A DNA stretch of 64,000 bases from Aphrocallistes beatrix (GCA_963281255.1 OY725500.1:930001-994000), one strand, 5' to 3'; shown: positions 45,701 to 55,750, numbered from the stretch's first letter. A program made the numbers and translations. Notes: generated from the letters alone by a model not told the origin.

Positions 45701-48700
45701 TTCGCAGTAATCCAGTTATAATTGTGTTACATCCTTATACAAAAATCAAATGGGAATGAATTGCTTAAAACCCATTGCAGATTTTCAAAAATTAATGAGG
45801 CAAATGTATCTGAATCGCGTTCCAAGCCAACCTGTATATCCATCAGTGTGTTGTCCCCCAATATTGTCATCATCACCTAGCACAAAACTCTAAGTACTTG
45901 TACTCTAAGAAAAAAATACGATTCTTCGGAGAAATTATTCTCAGACATACGTGCGAATCTCTCCACTTTTGTTGTTTGTTTTTAATCGTTCCTTTTGTTT
46001 TCCATTTCTGTTCTGAGATATCAAAAGATACCTAAAAATGTTTAAACATGTTTTATATTTGTTTAATTCGCGGTTAAACTAATGTTAAACAAATATTATG
46101 TTTTACCTCATAAGTGTCATTATTCATTAACCGCGGAATATCCAGGAGTCCTAAAAATGATTTTAAAATACTATCCAATCTAAAATTAGAATATCTACAG
46201 ATAATGCACCTGCAAGATGTGTAAGAACACTCACTCAACTTTCAACTCGATTACTCATCCCTAGCCAAAGCTTCAACTTGTGCCACCTTGTGCCAGATGC
46301 CACTAGTCATCATCACTAAACAGTATAGTGTTAGTGGCACAAGATGGCATTCAAATCCTGAGTAATCGATTTGAAACTATCTACGAGTAATTCGAATGCG
46401 TAGAAACGAATTTAAAGCAAAATTTAGCAGTCTAGGAGCACCTTATTGGGAACAAGGTATTCAGTTAATTGATTCCTTGAATCCATTTTAGGTTTTCATG
46501 GCGGACGGAAGAGTGGGCATCCAAATAGGACATCTCCTATAACAGGAGCTGTACTAAATTTCCCATCTGTCTAACCCTACCTTTAAAAGTTATCTGTAGA
46601 TATCCCATAGAGTCGAACATTTCATCTTCGATGTCCAATAATTTCTAAAATAAGTCATACGGAGTGATAAAATTTATTACTCAAATGAAAAAGTACACAA
46701 ATATTCACCTCATTAATCTTCCTTAAATTATTTTTTAACACAGCTTTCGACTTCTTTTTCGCTTTCGTGTGAGGTTGTTCGCCGTAAGCACTATCTAGGT
46801 TGGAAGCTCCTAGATGTGGACATAATGTAAACGTAATTTGCTTGCAATTCAGAAATAAAAGAAAATTGAACTTTTTAACAAGAAATATTTCTAACAATCG
46901 AAGTTGTTTCAGTTAACATTTATCTTTTGCCCCACAACAAAAAATATTTTGCTCTTGTAATCAGCCAATAATTATCGAATATTTGTCCCAATATGGATTT
47001 AATTAGTTCTGGTAGACATATAACTAGGCTTGGTTGTAGGCAAGGATTCACAATAAGAAATGTTTCGTATTTGTCTTTGTGTCTCTTAACTCGACTGGCT
47101 TCTCCTATCAACTCATTTAGACAATCTTCAGTTATATAAATGTACTAATAGCGATTTGCATTTGTAGAATTGGAAATTCCAGTAATGATCAGAGCCATCA
47201 TGCTGCTGCTAGAACAGAGCTGAAATTCTACGAGTACATAGAACTACACTCTGACAGAACCAGTAATAATAATTAATTAATTTCAATAATCTAGGATTAT
47301 CAGAATCTTTGGGATAATAATTTCCGATGAAAGCAATGTCTAGAAAAACTTGACACATACCTGCATAGATTTTCAGCTGGCGTAGATAATCAATCCGTAG
47401 CATTTGAATCTAAAACAAGATTAAGTTCGTAAAACTGGGAAATGGGAGAGATAGGAATGGCTTGAAGCTAACCTGTTCTAGGTGTTGCTGTAGAAGACTG
47501 TGGAGACATTGGCAAATTATAAATATCCAATAGCAATTTGGTTATAAACAATATTTTATCTCATATAAAGTCTACTCACCACTTAAATGACATTATACAG
47601 AAACAGTATTCGATTTCTATCCAAAAACATTTCTATCCAAAAACAAGAGTTTCCAACCGCTTCGTATAAACAATGTTAATCACCAAAGTAATACATTTTG
47701 CATGTGCGCAATACTTAATGCAGAAACTAGCTCGAGACAGTACTTAATATGATTTACTTGAAGTCTCTGTCTAGGTTTATGCTTACTCTATAGAATCTCT
47801 TAATCCACTGCTATAGTGCTATCCTACTTGTTGTTCATTCAACGATCTAAGTGCAAAATAGCACGCATCACGATTGCACAAAGTTTTATCCACATCCTAA
47901 GTTACTGTGCAAGGTGTAACGAGTACAAAGATCTCTACCAAACTGAAAATGGGCGGGACCAGGTGTGAAGACAGTAAACTAATTAAATCAAAACATCTTC
48001 ATTAAGCAAGCACTCACCTCATACACACTCTGATCTAGAGGAGACAGTATACATGATCAAAGCAGTTCTGTGTTTTTAAACTCTTAACCTAACAAGGGAG
48101 TGGTAGCCTTTAGTAAGGTTTAATCTTGTTTAATGTAAGCATACTAAGTTTGAGTTAATTTTAATTCAATTTCCTTGTCCAATATACACACATAAGTCTG
48201 GATATACTGTATTTGAAAGAAAAAATACAATTAACGTTAAGAATAACCTCATTATTATCTTCTTCATTCAAAATTAGCTTCTCTTCTCCTAACTGCAATC
48301 CTTCTCTGAGGGAATAACAACTCATTACAAAAGATACTTCAAAGATATATAGGGTGAGTTCCATTCGAACAGGTGTTAAATTTATATTATTTATGTGTTA
48401 AATTTGTTCAAATTATCTAGAAAATGCAGATCTAAATATTTGGATTCTGTTGATATCTCTAAACACCTCATCCAGCATGATAGTGTTAATAACTAAAATG
48501 CTACAATTGAACCAAACTAAAAACCATTTATATTAACTAACAACAAAACATAACATATAATCATACTGCAATACGTTAGTCAATTCCAATGATTGAGTGT
48601 CCTAATACAATACTTACTTCAGTGCGTTTTCTACGATATCCACGTAGTGCCAAAATTTGACCTGGTTGGGCTGCTCCCTCTTAATCCTACTCGCTCTTAT

Positions 48701-49666
48701 TTGCTAAAAAATACAAACACACTGATACAATGGTGTAGTACGTGCATGCTGTGAGGTAGGATGGACTTACTTTGGGGTTTGAAATGGAAGATATTCTTCG
48801 CAATCTTGTGCTTTTCGGATTTCCTACACCTCCGGAATTTTGTCTATTTACCTAAAAAACATAAACAAGGAATAATTACATCTTATATGTATACATGTAT
48901 CTGTAATGAATTCATTGAGATTGCCAGACGCAGAAAACTGATTTTGAGACATCCCAGTTATTTATACGATAGAAGTGTGGAATTTCAATCGCTGGAGTAC
49001 ACGAATATTAACTTCATATGTTGGAACCATCACATTCAAAAAAGCGTACTCATCTTTAAATTATTGCCTCATACCTCATCATCTATCAATGATGGAAAAG
49101 ACTTGTTTGCAAAAGTTGTAAAAATATAAATTATATTATGAATATGAATCTTAAACTCGCCTCATTCAAATATTCTCTACATTATTATTCCATACAAAAT
49201 CGAACCCTACTCATTATTGAGAATAATGATATTGTCACATGTCAATTATAGTTTCGTATATGTATCCATGGTTCACTTAATATTATCAATAAAATACGCC
49301 TATTATTACTTTTATTATACTTGGTGGATTCGTCGCCCACAGGACGCCTGACTTGGGCATGGCGTTTTGCTGTATAGTGAAGCAAGTGAAGCGTCTTGTA
49401 TACAATAAATTAGTAGGTTTTTGTATTTCCATTTCAAGTTGTCAAGTATTTCTTGTCGTTTCATTTTCATGACGAACGAATAATTTTTAATTTTGTATGC
49501 ATAACGAACGTGTATGCATTTGATAGAGAATTCCTTCAGCAGGAATTCGTACAATAATCCATCTTGTTTATTCTCTATATTCAAATAAAATCTAAATTTA
49601 GTTGCATCAACTCACCGGGAGAACTTGGGATTTCCTTGAAGCAATTGGCGAACTTAAATTCTTCAT
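30707..49666 (-). CDS. RIPOR: RIPOR-family Rho-interacting protein, 30 coding exons
   Basis: Assembled by eye with GT..AG borders; all 30 exons join in one frame (2,700 bp, 899 aa). RIPOR proteins bind Rho GTPases and regulate polarity and adhesion. Exons 5'->3': 49666-49616, 48851-48771, 48703-48618, 48305-48248, 48034-48018, 47497-47473, 47409-47361, 46809-46709, 46644-46581, 46150-46107, 46031-45951, 45876-45832, 45348-45194, 44747-44646, 43645-43617, 43568-43323, 42806-42636, 42459-42392, 41854-41548, 40865-40717, 39961-39868, 39786-39737, 38246-38156, 33001-32887, 32829-32789, 32473-32421, 32072-31979, 31383-31337, 30995-30912, 30808-30707. Helical N-terminal region ~60-125; RIPOR core ~158-290 (signature QKWKTKGTI); Ser-rich linker ~320-645; C-terminal HEAT-like region ~690-899 ([11 protein letters not shown]). 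The ATG of exon 1 has an in-frame stop two codons upstream. Weakest junction: the acceptor at 32474. Confidence 0.88.
31108..31262 (+). repeat. Dispersed ~150-bp repeat, RIPOR intron copy 1
   Basis: Contains GAAATTTCTCCATTATGTCCCG, TCCCGCCATGTCC and TTTTATCATGGCTCAAGTT. Copies at 33098-33237 (same strand) and 37885-38030 (opposite strand). Confidence 0.75.
31424..31852 (+). CDS. MIX23: MIX23 (CCDC58), mitochondrial intermembrane-space protein
   Basis: Single-exon gene, 142 aa, close to the usual ~140 aa. MIX23 is a small intermembrane-space protein linked to mitochondrial protein import. Seen: a family-typical N-terminus ([11 protein letters not shown] in place of the human IDDRIVHELNT), the four conserved cysteines (near residues 10, 51, 69 and 133), the segment [15 protein letters not shown] and the end KVYHERCW. 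Nested on the opposite strand in intron 27 of RIPOR, with its ATG only 40 bp from RIPOR exon 28. Translation may begin at the second Met (31427), which has the better context. Confidence 0.93.
   Translation: MMAARTELPCRNLSGFKEALLAWRKLDDVIIYRLNTSLPVRALKENELDRTSQCKGLLNEFEAMHVARKTAISSCLKENEKIVQELAQQKSAGNVKADLELKKEMVKLRLIQAELGVEDVIKNRTMKVYHERCWTYYQPAST
33098..33237 (+). repeat. Dispersed ~150-bp repeat, RIPOR intron copy 2
   Basis: Same text as 31108-31262 with substitutions, ending at GGCTCAAGTTTGCATG, just upstream of the coiled-coil gene. Confidence 0.75.
33291..34231 (+). CDS. Long coiled-coil protein, possibly C6orf163-like
   Basis: Two exons, 33291-33652 and 33733-34231, joined in frame across a short intron (AG|GTTCGG donor, TTTAG acceptor), giving 286 aa. 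Almost the entire protein after residue 40 is charged heptad-type coiled coil rich in Glu and Arg. The N-terminal sequence [13 protein letters not shown] resembles the segment before the coiled coil of human C6orf163 as I recall it. The C-terminus is a short non-coiled tail with a Gly-rich turn (GLGGG). Nested on the opposite strand in intron 23 of RIPOR, in tandem with the CELF gene. Confidence 0.75.
34293..34298 (+). terminator. Poly(A) signal of the coiled-coil gene
   Basis: AATAAA 62 bp after the stop codon. Confidence 0.6.
34887..37486 (+). CDS. CELF: CELF/Bruno-like RNA-binding protein
   Basis: Four exons: 34887-35153, 35665-36100, 36613-37128 and 37359-37486, phases consistent, 448 aa. 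The family binds GU-rich RNA and controls splicing, translation and mRNA decay. RRM1 (~residues 14-95: [18 protein letters not shown]), RRM2 (~100-180: [17 protein letters not shown]), a divergent linker rich in Gln, His, Pro and Ser (~235-345), then RRM3 (~350-448: [11 protein letters not shown] split by intron 3, GFVSYDNP) and the family-typical end SKPY. Two RRMs, linker, third RRM is exactly CELF order. Exon 3 is strikingly GC-rich compared with its surroundings. Nested on the opposite strand in RIPOR intron 23. Confidence 0.95.
35228..35471. mobile_element. hAT-like MITE in CELF intron 1
   Basis: Ends CAGGGGTGT and ACGCCCCTG are inverted repeats. Flanks ATTGGGAG and ATGGGGAG look like an 8-bp target duplication with one mismatch. 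Two poly-G runs inside. Confidence 0.65.
37885..38030 (-). repeat. Dispersed ~150-bp repeat, RIPOR intron copy 3
   Basis: Reverse-strand copy of 31108-31262 (AACTTGAGCCATAATGATAAA at one end, GGAGAAATTTCAT at the other). Confidence 0.75.
38318..39160 (+). CDS. EAPP: EAPP, E2F-associated phosphoprotein
   Basis: Single-exon gene, 280 aa, close to the human length. EAPP is a nuclear phosphoprotein that modulates E2F-dependent transcription. Seen: an acidic N-terminal half ([15 protein letters not shown]), the [13 protein letters not shown] motif, and a C-terminal zinc-binding-like region with [29 protein letters not shown] and [19 protein letters not shown], the family signature. Cys pairs CxxC are all present. 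Nested on the opposite strand in intron 22 of RIPOR, 71 bp beyond RIPOR exon 23. Confidence 0.95.
   Translation: MEEEKLNQFDRLDLSHNAGYFETNDSDIELSDEGEMGSELGEEGSALREAAKELKGKSDQFELDMDKELDGMIGDMGYPVSLLKHLQGVETDGSESGAGKFKKDSHLGFYDNVYFDSDEDDTTEEGEKKRVLSNDELLYDPMADEQDEQWVNSQRLAYRNLKSSDTNDENNPSKKEEMPQSDAILSCPSCMVSLCIDCQQHESYKNQFRAMFVMNCRVETSETLKYKKKKKKRDRKGVPDKTMVEYDVYNPVKCAGCDTEVGVYDSDEVFHFYNVLPSEP
40462..40626. mobile_element. hAT MITE with perfect 8-bp target duplication
   Basis: 165 bp starting CAGCGCTGTCCAAC and ending GTTGGACAGCCCTG; ATATAGCT flanks it exactly on both sides. GC-rich interior with repeated GGCCCG. Lies in a RIPOR intron. Confidence 0.88.
41361..41475. mobile_element. TTAA-flanked MITE (CGGGAACAACTTGGGG family)
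   Basis: Ends CGGGAACAACTT and AAGTTTTTCCCGGG are imperfect inverted repeats with TTAA on both sides, the target used by piggyBac-type elements. Core GGCTTCCCCGCCCAAAA is shared with four other copies. Confidence 0.7.
41930..42085. mobile_element. MITE, family CAGTGGAATTCGCTTATTAGCAA
   Basis: TA|CAGTGGAATTCGCTTA to AATCCCACTG|TA; reverse-oriented sister of 13321-13482 and 58939-59111. In a RIPOR intron. Confidence 0.82.
42842..42967. mobile_element. hAT MITE with perfect 8-bp target duplication
   Basis: 126 bp, CAGTGGTTCCAAATCTGGGG to TTTAAAACCACTG, flanked on both sides by GTATAACG. A longer, older relative is at 50771-50922. Confidence 0.9.
44071..44166. mobile_element. MITE of the CGGGAACAACTTGGGG family
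   Basis: Starts CCGGGGACAACTTGGG and ends AAGTTTTTCCCGG before TTAA; shortened interior compared with 41361-41475. Confidence 0.6.
44293..44485. mobile_element. MITE, family CAGTCGACTCCGCTTAATAGGG
   Basis: Full-length palindromic copy with TA flanks in a RIPOR intron. Confidence 0.85.
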
Positions 49667-51266
49667 ATCAATTCAACTACCAAACTGTGACAATATCTCA
49701 CAAAACACAATAAAACATGCAACAAACCTCCCAATCTATAGACTCAATATTATATTATTATATAGTCTAGGAAAGCTAGTCGTTTGTACGCACATACACT
49801 CTGACCAGACAATGGATCTCAGATATCACGGAGTGACGTGCTATATGCACTATACAATTGGTGGTCATGGAGTAATCGTATTTCGTTGCCATAGAAGAAG
49901 GATAGCTGTTACATTTACGGATTTGTGGTCAGGTTCACCAATTAGATTATTAGAAAAATAAAGAAATCTAAATGACTTTAATCTGAACAAATTACTATAT
50001 GCAAAATATGTTTGAATTATCTGGTGATAAATAGTTAATTGAATCTTTCATTACAAATATTAGAATTGTCATTCAGTGAACTGCATGAACTATACAACTA
50101 TCAAAATTGATTAATATTCATAGAATTTCCTTTCTTCTTGTGGTTGTTGATTTCAGGAATTTAGGTAGCTGATTGTTCTGTGTTAGGAGAATGTGTTCTT
50201 TCATCATCTTGCTTCTTCAGTTCTGTTCAGTAGCTCCACGAAGGGGATCAGTTCATGCCTCTTTGGTCTTGAGTTTGTGGTTAGTAGCACAGTCCCTTAC
50301 CCTTCAATGACCTGGGGTCCATTCTATTTATAGCTTGGACCCCACATTTCTATGGCTTCCCCGCCCAAAATGACTTAACCAGAAATGAGTTAGCAAAATT
50401 TATTGTCATTGAAGGGTATAATTATTAAAAAGGCGAAAAATGAAATTGGAATTAATAATCTACTTCCAGTTTGGTAGTAATTTTTATGAGAATTAAAAAA
50501 GATTTATGTAAATTGAGCATAATATTATGCAAGAGTTCTCTGTTTTATCCATGTTCCCCGATACGATTGAGTTATAACTTCTTTACTTATCCATAGTCCC
50601 TGCAGTTCTGTCTGTGAATTATATTCGGAAAATGAAGAGGTTCGAGCTTGACAACATCCCCCTCCTTGATAGCATAGAGGATAATCAGGAAGGAGAGATC
50701 GCGAAACATCCACGTTCCAAATTAGGTGCATTATATATTTATTTGAGTCATTAATAATTAAAGATTAGAACAGTGGTTCCCAACCTGGGGTCCATGGACC
50801 CCTTAGTGGTCCACAGGATTCAAAATTTTGTGTTATGGTTAATAGGAGGGGGTCCACAGAATATAAGAAAATTTTTATAAGGAGTCCACAGCCCAAAAAG
50901 GTTGAAAATTGCTGCATTAATATTTTAAAGATTAGAATCACCTGCAATTTTCTAGATACTCCCATGCCTGGAAGGTGAGATAGGAATTGGCCATTGATAA
51001 TACACATTTAGTGTCACATAGTCACCCATGCAATATTCTTTCATATATTAACGTAAACCATCACTTCCTCTTCACAATGTACATACTGCATTCAGATATT
51101 AAGAGATCTTATAATGTGAAGACTATCATGAATTAAGAATGACAAGAATTCCCTGTGAATACAAACTATTTCTAGGCACAAAAAACTCAATCAAAATCAA
51201 TCAATCAATCATAAAAAACTTTCAACTCATGATCGCAGGATATATGTGTGTGTATCTGTACATAAA
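49667..51266. other. Region between RIPOR exon 1 and SPT2
   Basis: Should include the RIPOR promoter or leader. Holds a MITE at 50300-50416 (inverted ends CCCTTCAATGAC/GTCATTGAAGGG with TA flanks, core CCCCGCCCAAAATGAC) and a hAT-like MITE at 50771-50922 (CAGTGGTTCCCAACCTGGGG start). No other coding sequence recognised. Confidence 0.6.
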
Positions 51267-52445
51267 TCAAACCTGAAGCCGTTTCAACTTTTTGTCCTTC
51301 TTCTTTTTAATTAACATTTTCCTCCTTAGTTCTTCTTCTTCACGCTTAACATCTTCCAAATCCTCCAGCATTCCAATCCTGGCAGATCGTTTCTCTTCAA
51401 ACTGCTGCTGAGAGAAGCTAGAAACCATGGCTTCGTCTGCCCCCCCTCCATCTTCATCCACGTACTTGCTCTTGTTATACCCGAACATTTTCTGTATAAT
51501 AGCGCTCACGTTATAGTTAGAACTTTCGTCATCATCCGATACGATGAATCCGTCCCCATCTGAAGACGATTCGTCCTGACGTGAGCTAGAGGGCGCACTG
51601 GGTCCGTATCTTGATGTCTGGTACGGCGGTTTCTTACTGCTGTTCGGCGTATCGAATGTTTTACGGAAGAATTCGGATTGTTGGATTTGTGGACGTGGTT
51701 TAGGCGGCTCTTGCGGAGGAGGCTGACTCTTTTTCTTGTTCAGTTTTAACTTTTTTGAGGAGTCTGTTGGTTTGTTGGACTCTTCAATGCTTCTCTTTTT
51801 ATCAGCTCCTTTACTTCGCTCTGATTCCGATTCCTGTTTTCCTCCCTTCGAGGGCTTGTGAGATGTGGGAAGAGGAGGGACAGATGGGACTACTGCTTTC
51901 TCTTCAGGTTTAACATTATTCTTTCCTACATTTTTTTTCGCTAATTCCATTAATTGATTGAAGTTGAGTGCTGCTTTCTTCTCAGTCGATAAAGAAGACG
52001 GTTTAGAATTTAATTCTCTTCCCTCGACTTTGTGAATTTGTATAGGTTTATTCAAGGTGTTATTTCCCTCTGTCTTGATCTTAGGTTTTGGAATTGAGTT
52101 GTGTTTCTCTTGTTTTCGTTTTAGAATTTGTATATTTGGTTGTTGATGTTTCTGTTGTTCTTCTCTATGAGTTTTATGTTTGGCTATTTTAGTATTAGTT
52201 TCGATCGGGTTTTTCTTGTATCTCACTTGTTGTAACTCGCTCTGTTTCTTTCCATCCTTCAAGGTGTGATTCGATGTGTGTTTTATTCTGTTTATTTTCC
52301 TGACTTGTGCTTGTGCTTGTTTTTCTCTCTCTTTTCGTTGTTTTTCAACTTCGTTTTGTTTTTGGCTCTCCTTCATCCTCGCTAATATCTTTGTTTTCCT
52401 TTCTTGGTTTGCTCTCGCTTCTTCCATTAGGCTGTTGAAGTCCAT
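51267..52445 (-). CDS. SPTY2D1: SPT2 histone chaperone (SPTY2D1)
   Basis: Single-exon gene, 392 aa, shorter than the vertebrate protein (~680 aa). SPT2 binds histones H3-H4 and acts in transcription elongation and rDNA chromatin. The N-terminus MDFNSLMEEARANQ and the following basic coiled segment match the family. The middle is low complexity (Lys, Ser, Pro, Gln). The C-terminal ~100 residues are the SPT2 domain: an acidic DFIVSDDDESSNYN patch, then SAIIQKMFGYNKSKY (family: S-IR-IF-Y-R--Y), then EEKRSARIGMLEDLEDVKREEEE. Transcribed toward RIPOR on the same strand. Confidence 0.93.
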   Translation of the reverse strand: MDFNSLMEEARANQERKTKILARMKESQKQNEVEKQRKEREKQAQAQVRKINRIKHTSNHTLKDGKKQSELQQVRYKKNPIETNTKIAKHKTHREEQQKHQQPNIQILKRKQEKHNSIPKPKIKTEGNNTLNKPIQIHKVEGRELNSKPSSLSTEKKAALNFNQLMELAKKNVGKNNVKPEEKAVVPSVPPLPTSHKPSKGGKQESESERSKGADKKRSIEESNKPTDSSKKLKLNKKKSQPPPQEPPKPRPQIQQSEFFRKTFDTPNSSKKPPYQTSRYGPSAPSSSRQDESSSDGDGFIVSDDDESSNYNVSAIIQKMFGYNKSKYVDEDGGGADEAMVSSFSQQQFEEKRSARIGMLEDLEDVKREEEELRRKMLIKKKKDKKLKRLQV

Positions 52446-53174
52446 TTCAAAAGATTCTATAGTTTATTTAGTACAAATATTGTTAAGAGAATCCGCTATA
52501 ACTATTCGTAACAAATAAATAATCAATTTATCTAATATTTTCCTTATATAAACAATTAACTTGCATGTCGAATTTCACGTTTATAACATTTCTCAGTTCT
52601 TAAATCAATTCGCACAAACGAATTTCAAAAAGATCATTGAGTTTGAAGCTAAAACGGGAGTTCCAACCTGGAGTCTCGGCCGAAAACTATATCAGATTAG
52701 GGTTCACAGAATGTAGAATTATGAGGGTCCAGGGCCAACAAACTTTCTTGACTTGAAAAATAAATTCTAATAAATTCTTACTAAGCAAATTCCACTTTCT
52801 AGAAATCCTATACGGCTATACGTAATGTTAACTGTGGAGCCAAGAGTTTGTACATAATTAATGGTTTTATTGAAAAGTCCTTAGTGTGTGAAAGATTTGA
52901 TTAGATTTTGAAAACTATTCGAGTGAAAATGTATTGGAATGATGCTGAACTCACTCATCTATAGTTCTGCCTATTAAAAAAAAAACGAACTTCAATAATT
53001 CATGGTACTACAGCTAGTAAACAGTTTATCTAAACTCTGCAAATAATGTCTCGAAAATTCTGAAAAATAAATTAAGAATCTTTATTTTCCTGTTTAGTTG
53101 TTCTGAGTATGGCTAATAGGGTTATTCAGAGAATACGTGTTTATAATTAAGATCAGTATGTGTCTGAAGTATAT

Positions 53175-53939
53175 ACAGGGTGGCTCATAAGTTCTGATAC
53201 AAGCTTAATTATGTATAAAATGATTAAAACTCAAACAATCTTGGCTATTATGATCTTTAGAGATTGTAATTCGAATATTCTCAATGATTTAATAGATTTA
53301 TCGAGTCTAAGACCTGGAACTGTGTTTTGTATGGGCTTGGTGAGTTTTATGGGGGGAAATGTGTCCTGGCACGCAGCGAAAATCGAGAATCAAGGTCGCT
53401 ACTTCTGTAAAAAATGTCTTTATAATCGATGTCCTATGACGATTTAGCACCAGATACCTTTCATTCACCATGGAAATATTTCATAAATCCATTGAATTCA
53501 TTATCAGAAACGAGAGAAAGTTATTATTTCACGAGATCAAATTAGGTACATTTTGCAAAATCACCCAAAATTGCACTTTTTTTTCACATCACCAAAAATC
53601 TGATCCAAATGGTTCTCAATATGTACTGATATAAACATCCTATATTTCTATAAATTTAGAATGTTCGAGCCTATTTTTCGTAGAATTTGAAGACTCTAGA
53701 AATATCATTTGGAAAGGAGTGGGTCCTGATACTCGATTTTCGCTGCGTGCCAGGACACAATTTTTCCCCATAAAAATCACCATACAAAACACAGTTCCAG
53801 GTCTTAGACTGGAAAAGTCTTCTAAAATCATTGAGAATATTCGATTTAGAATCTCTAAAGACCATAATAGCTAAGATTGTTTGAGTATAAGAAATTTTAT
53901 ACCTAATGAAGCTTGTCACAGAACTTATGAGCCACCCTG
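53175..53939. mobile_element. Foldback element with mariner-like ends
   Basis: Termini CAGGGTGGCTCATAAGTTCTG and the inverse GAACTTATGAGCCACCCTG, with TA on both sides. The outer ~240 bp on each side are inverted copies of each other (shared ACCTGGAACTGTGTTTTGTATG, TCGATTTTCGCTGCGTGCCAG on opposite strands). The middle (~53420-53700) is unique AT-rich DNA with no transposase. Confidence 0.85.
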
Positions 53940-55451
53940 TACAAAGTTTTCAGTGATCACCATTGATACAATGATGTTCCAGAATTTAGTTCTATTTCAA
54001 TACAACATGTTACTATTAGCACTTAATGTAGAGTTCAGTTTTGCAACAGTTCGACAAAGTAGAACTTGAAGAGAAGCTTGGGAATTTCACTATAGACTAA
54101 CATTATTATGTATAAAATGATATTGCATTTTCTGAGATAAAATCAGTAATTCTTAAGTGATTAAGGGGAACATTTAAATAAATTTGCATCCTTATATGAC
54201 CCGTTACTAATAATCCAAAAGTTCAATGGAATAATTTAAAATCTTGTATGTTATTCAATTCCTAACCATGTTAAGTTGGTAACATTATACGATGGTTAAG
54301 ACTGACATCTTCACTAATCAGAACAGTGAGCTGGTTAGATAGACAAGGCCTAGCGATGCCGTAGAGCAATATCCAAACATTGTTGTGAACCGTGGTTTAT
54401 TCACACAATTTGACTTAATACTACTATCAGGATCTGGTGTGATCTTTTTATCTCTGATAAAATAACATAATTAACCAAAATATATTTCCTACTACATATC
54501 GACTGCAAAGTTTATATACGTCCGTTGTATAAAACTGTACTTCGAACAGTGTTGACTCATTAATTATAAAATGAAGTCGTCCTTTATCCGCGCGACAGCT
54601 AAACTAGAACTTTGAAACTAATGTACTGGATTGGAATTTCCGGTTAGGATAGAATTCTCCATACATAGACTGGAAATTTGATAATAATAAAAAATTTTAT
54701 TGACAATGTTTTCCAGTACTATTAATAATTACTTTCAGAATTACTGGAAATTTAGGGACATTTTAAAAAGATTTTCTGATCTCAAGTTTATTGTGGTTGT
54801 CTCTCCATCACTCTCGTTCTGTGCTGCTCAACTCAGGTGAAATTTCAAAATGATCATTCGGCAGAATATTGTGAAGCATATAAATACTTTTTGGCCCAAA
54901 TAATATTATTCAGCAAATTAGTTTACGATAGCTCATAGCCAATTACGTATATTATGTTATACATTCATTTTTAGGAAAATTGTGGACTAAATGAATAAGA
55001 GTAAAATCTCCCAGGATTGGAATGTGGGTTTATACACAGCTACACATGACATATAGAGCAGTTCTATTATCAAAAAGTCTGCAGTACAAGTTAGTGATGT
55101 TTTGTGTCCTTATCAGATCGATGTAAACTATTCTAATCGAATCATTTGAAAGATATTTACTTTTAATTAGTATAAATTCAATTCCTCACTTCGAGTTACA
55201 ACTCATCCATATTGCAATATATCCAATTCAAATATGTTTCCCTGAAATGATTCCCTTTGAGTTTATTAATAAGTCATATAAGGTTAGTTCCACTTACGCG
55301 AAGTTCTGTATAGTAACCAGAATGTAGCCAAAATTAGAATAAAATCCGTGTTCATTTGTCGGAATTGCATAAGGGAAATTTTAACAAGTCATTGCTAAAC
55401 CTGAATAATTTTAGATCGCAGTTATATTTCAATAAACCCCATAATTGAATG

Positions 55452-55750
55452 ACGGAAGTTTCGTCGCTGATATTTCTTTGAATTAAATTATTGAATCCCC
55501 ACTTTCATTCTACTAAATAATAAATGACAATCACCCACCCCCTCACGAAATTAAAATACCACTCTCGCGTGCCATTTTATATTATTTCAAACTCAAAATG
55601 CCCACTTTCTCTTTGCTCTTATGCATAATACTCTCCAAAATGCTCACTCTCACTCTCCTATCAATTCTATTCAGCTTTAGAACTAATTCATGTTTCCTAA
55701 CAGTTTTTAATTCCTTATTATTATTAAAATATTAGCGACGAAACTTCCGT
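55452..55750. mobile_element. 299-bp MITE with perfect 17-bp inverted termini
   Basis: ACGGAAGTTTCGTCGCT at 55452-55468 and its exact reverse complement at 55734-55750. The interior is C-rich on the + strand. No clear target duplication; the family is not one I know. Confidence 0.75.

Noticed and set aside
49315-49584. 89-codon minus-strand frame near RIPOR exon 1
   Set aside because: No splice sites consistent with RIPOR phase and no recognisable composition; the short exon at 49616-49666 fits frame, donor and start codon instead.
50525-50731. 68-codon minus-strand frame upstream of RIPOR
   Set aside because: No domain, no supporting splice signals in phase, and an in-frame stop precedes the chosen RIPOR ATG.
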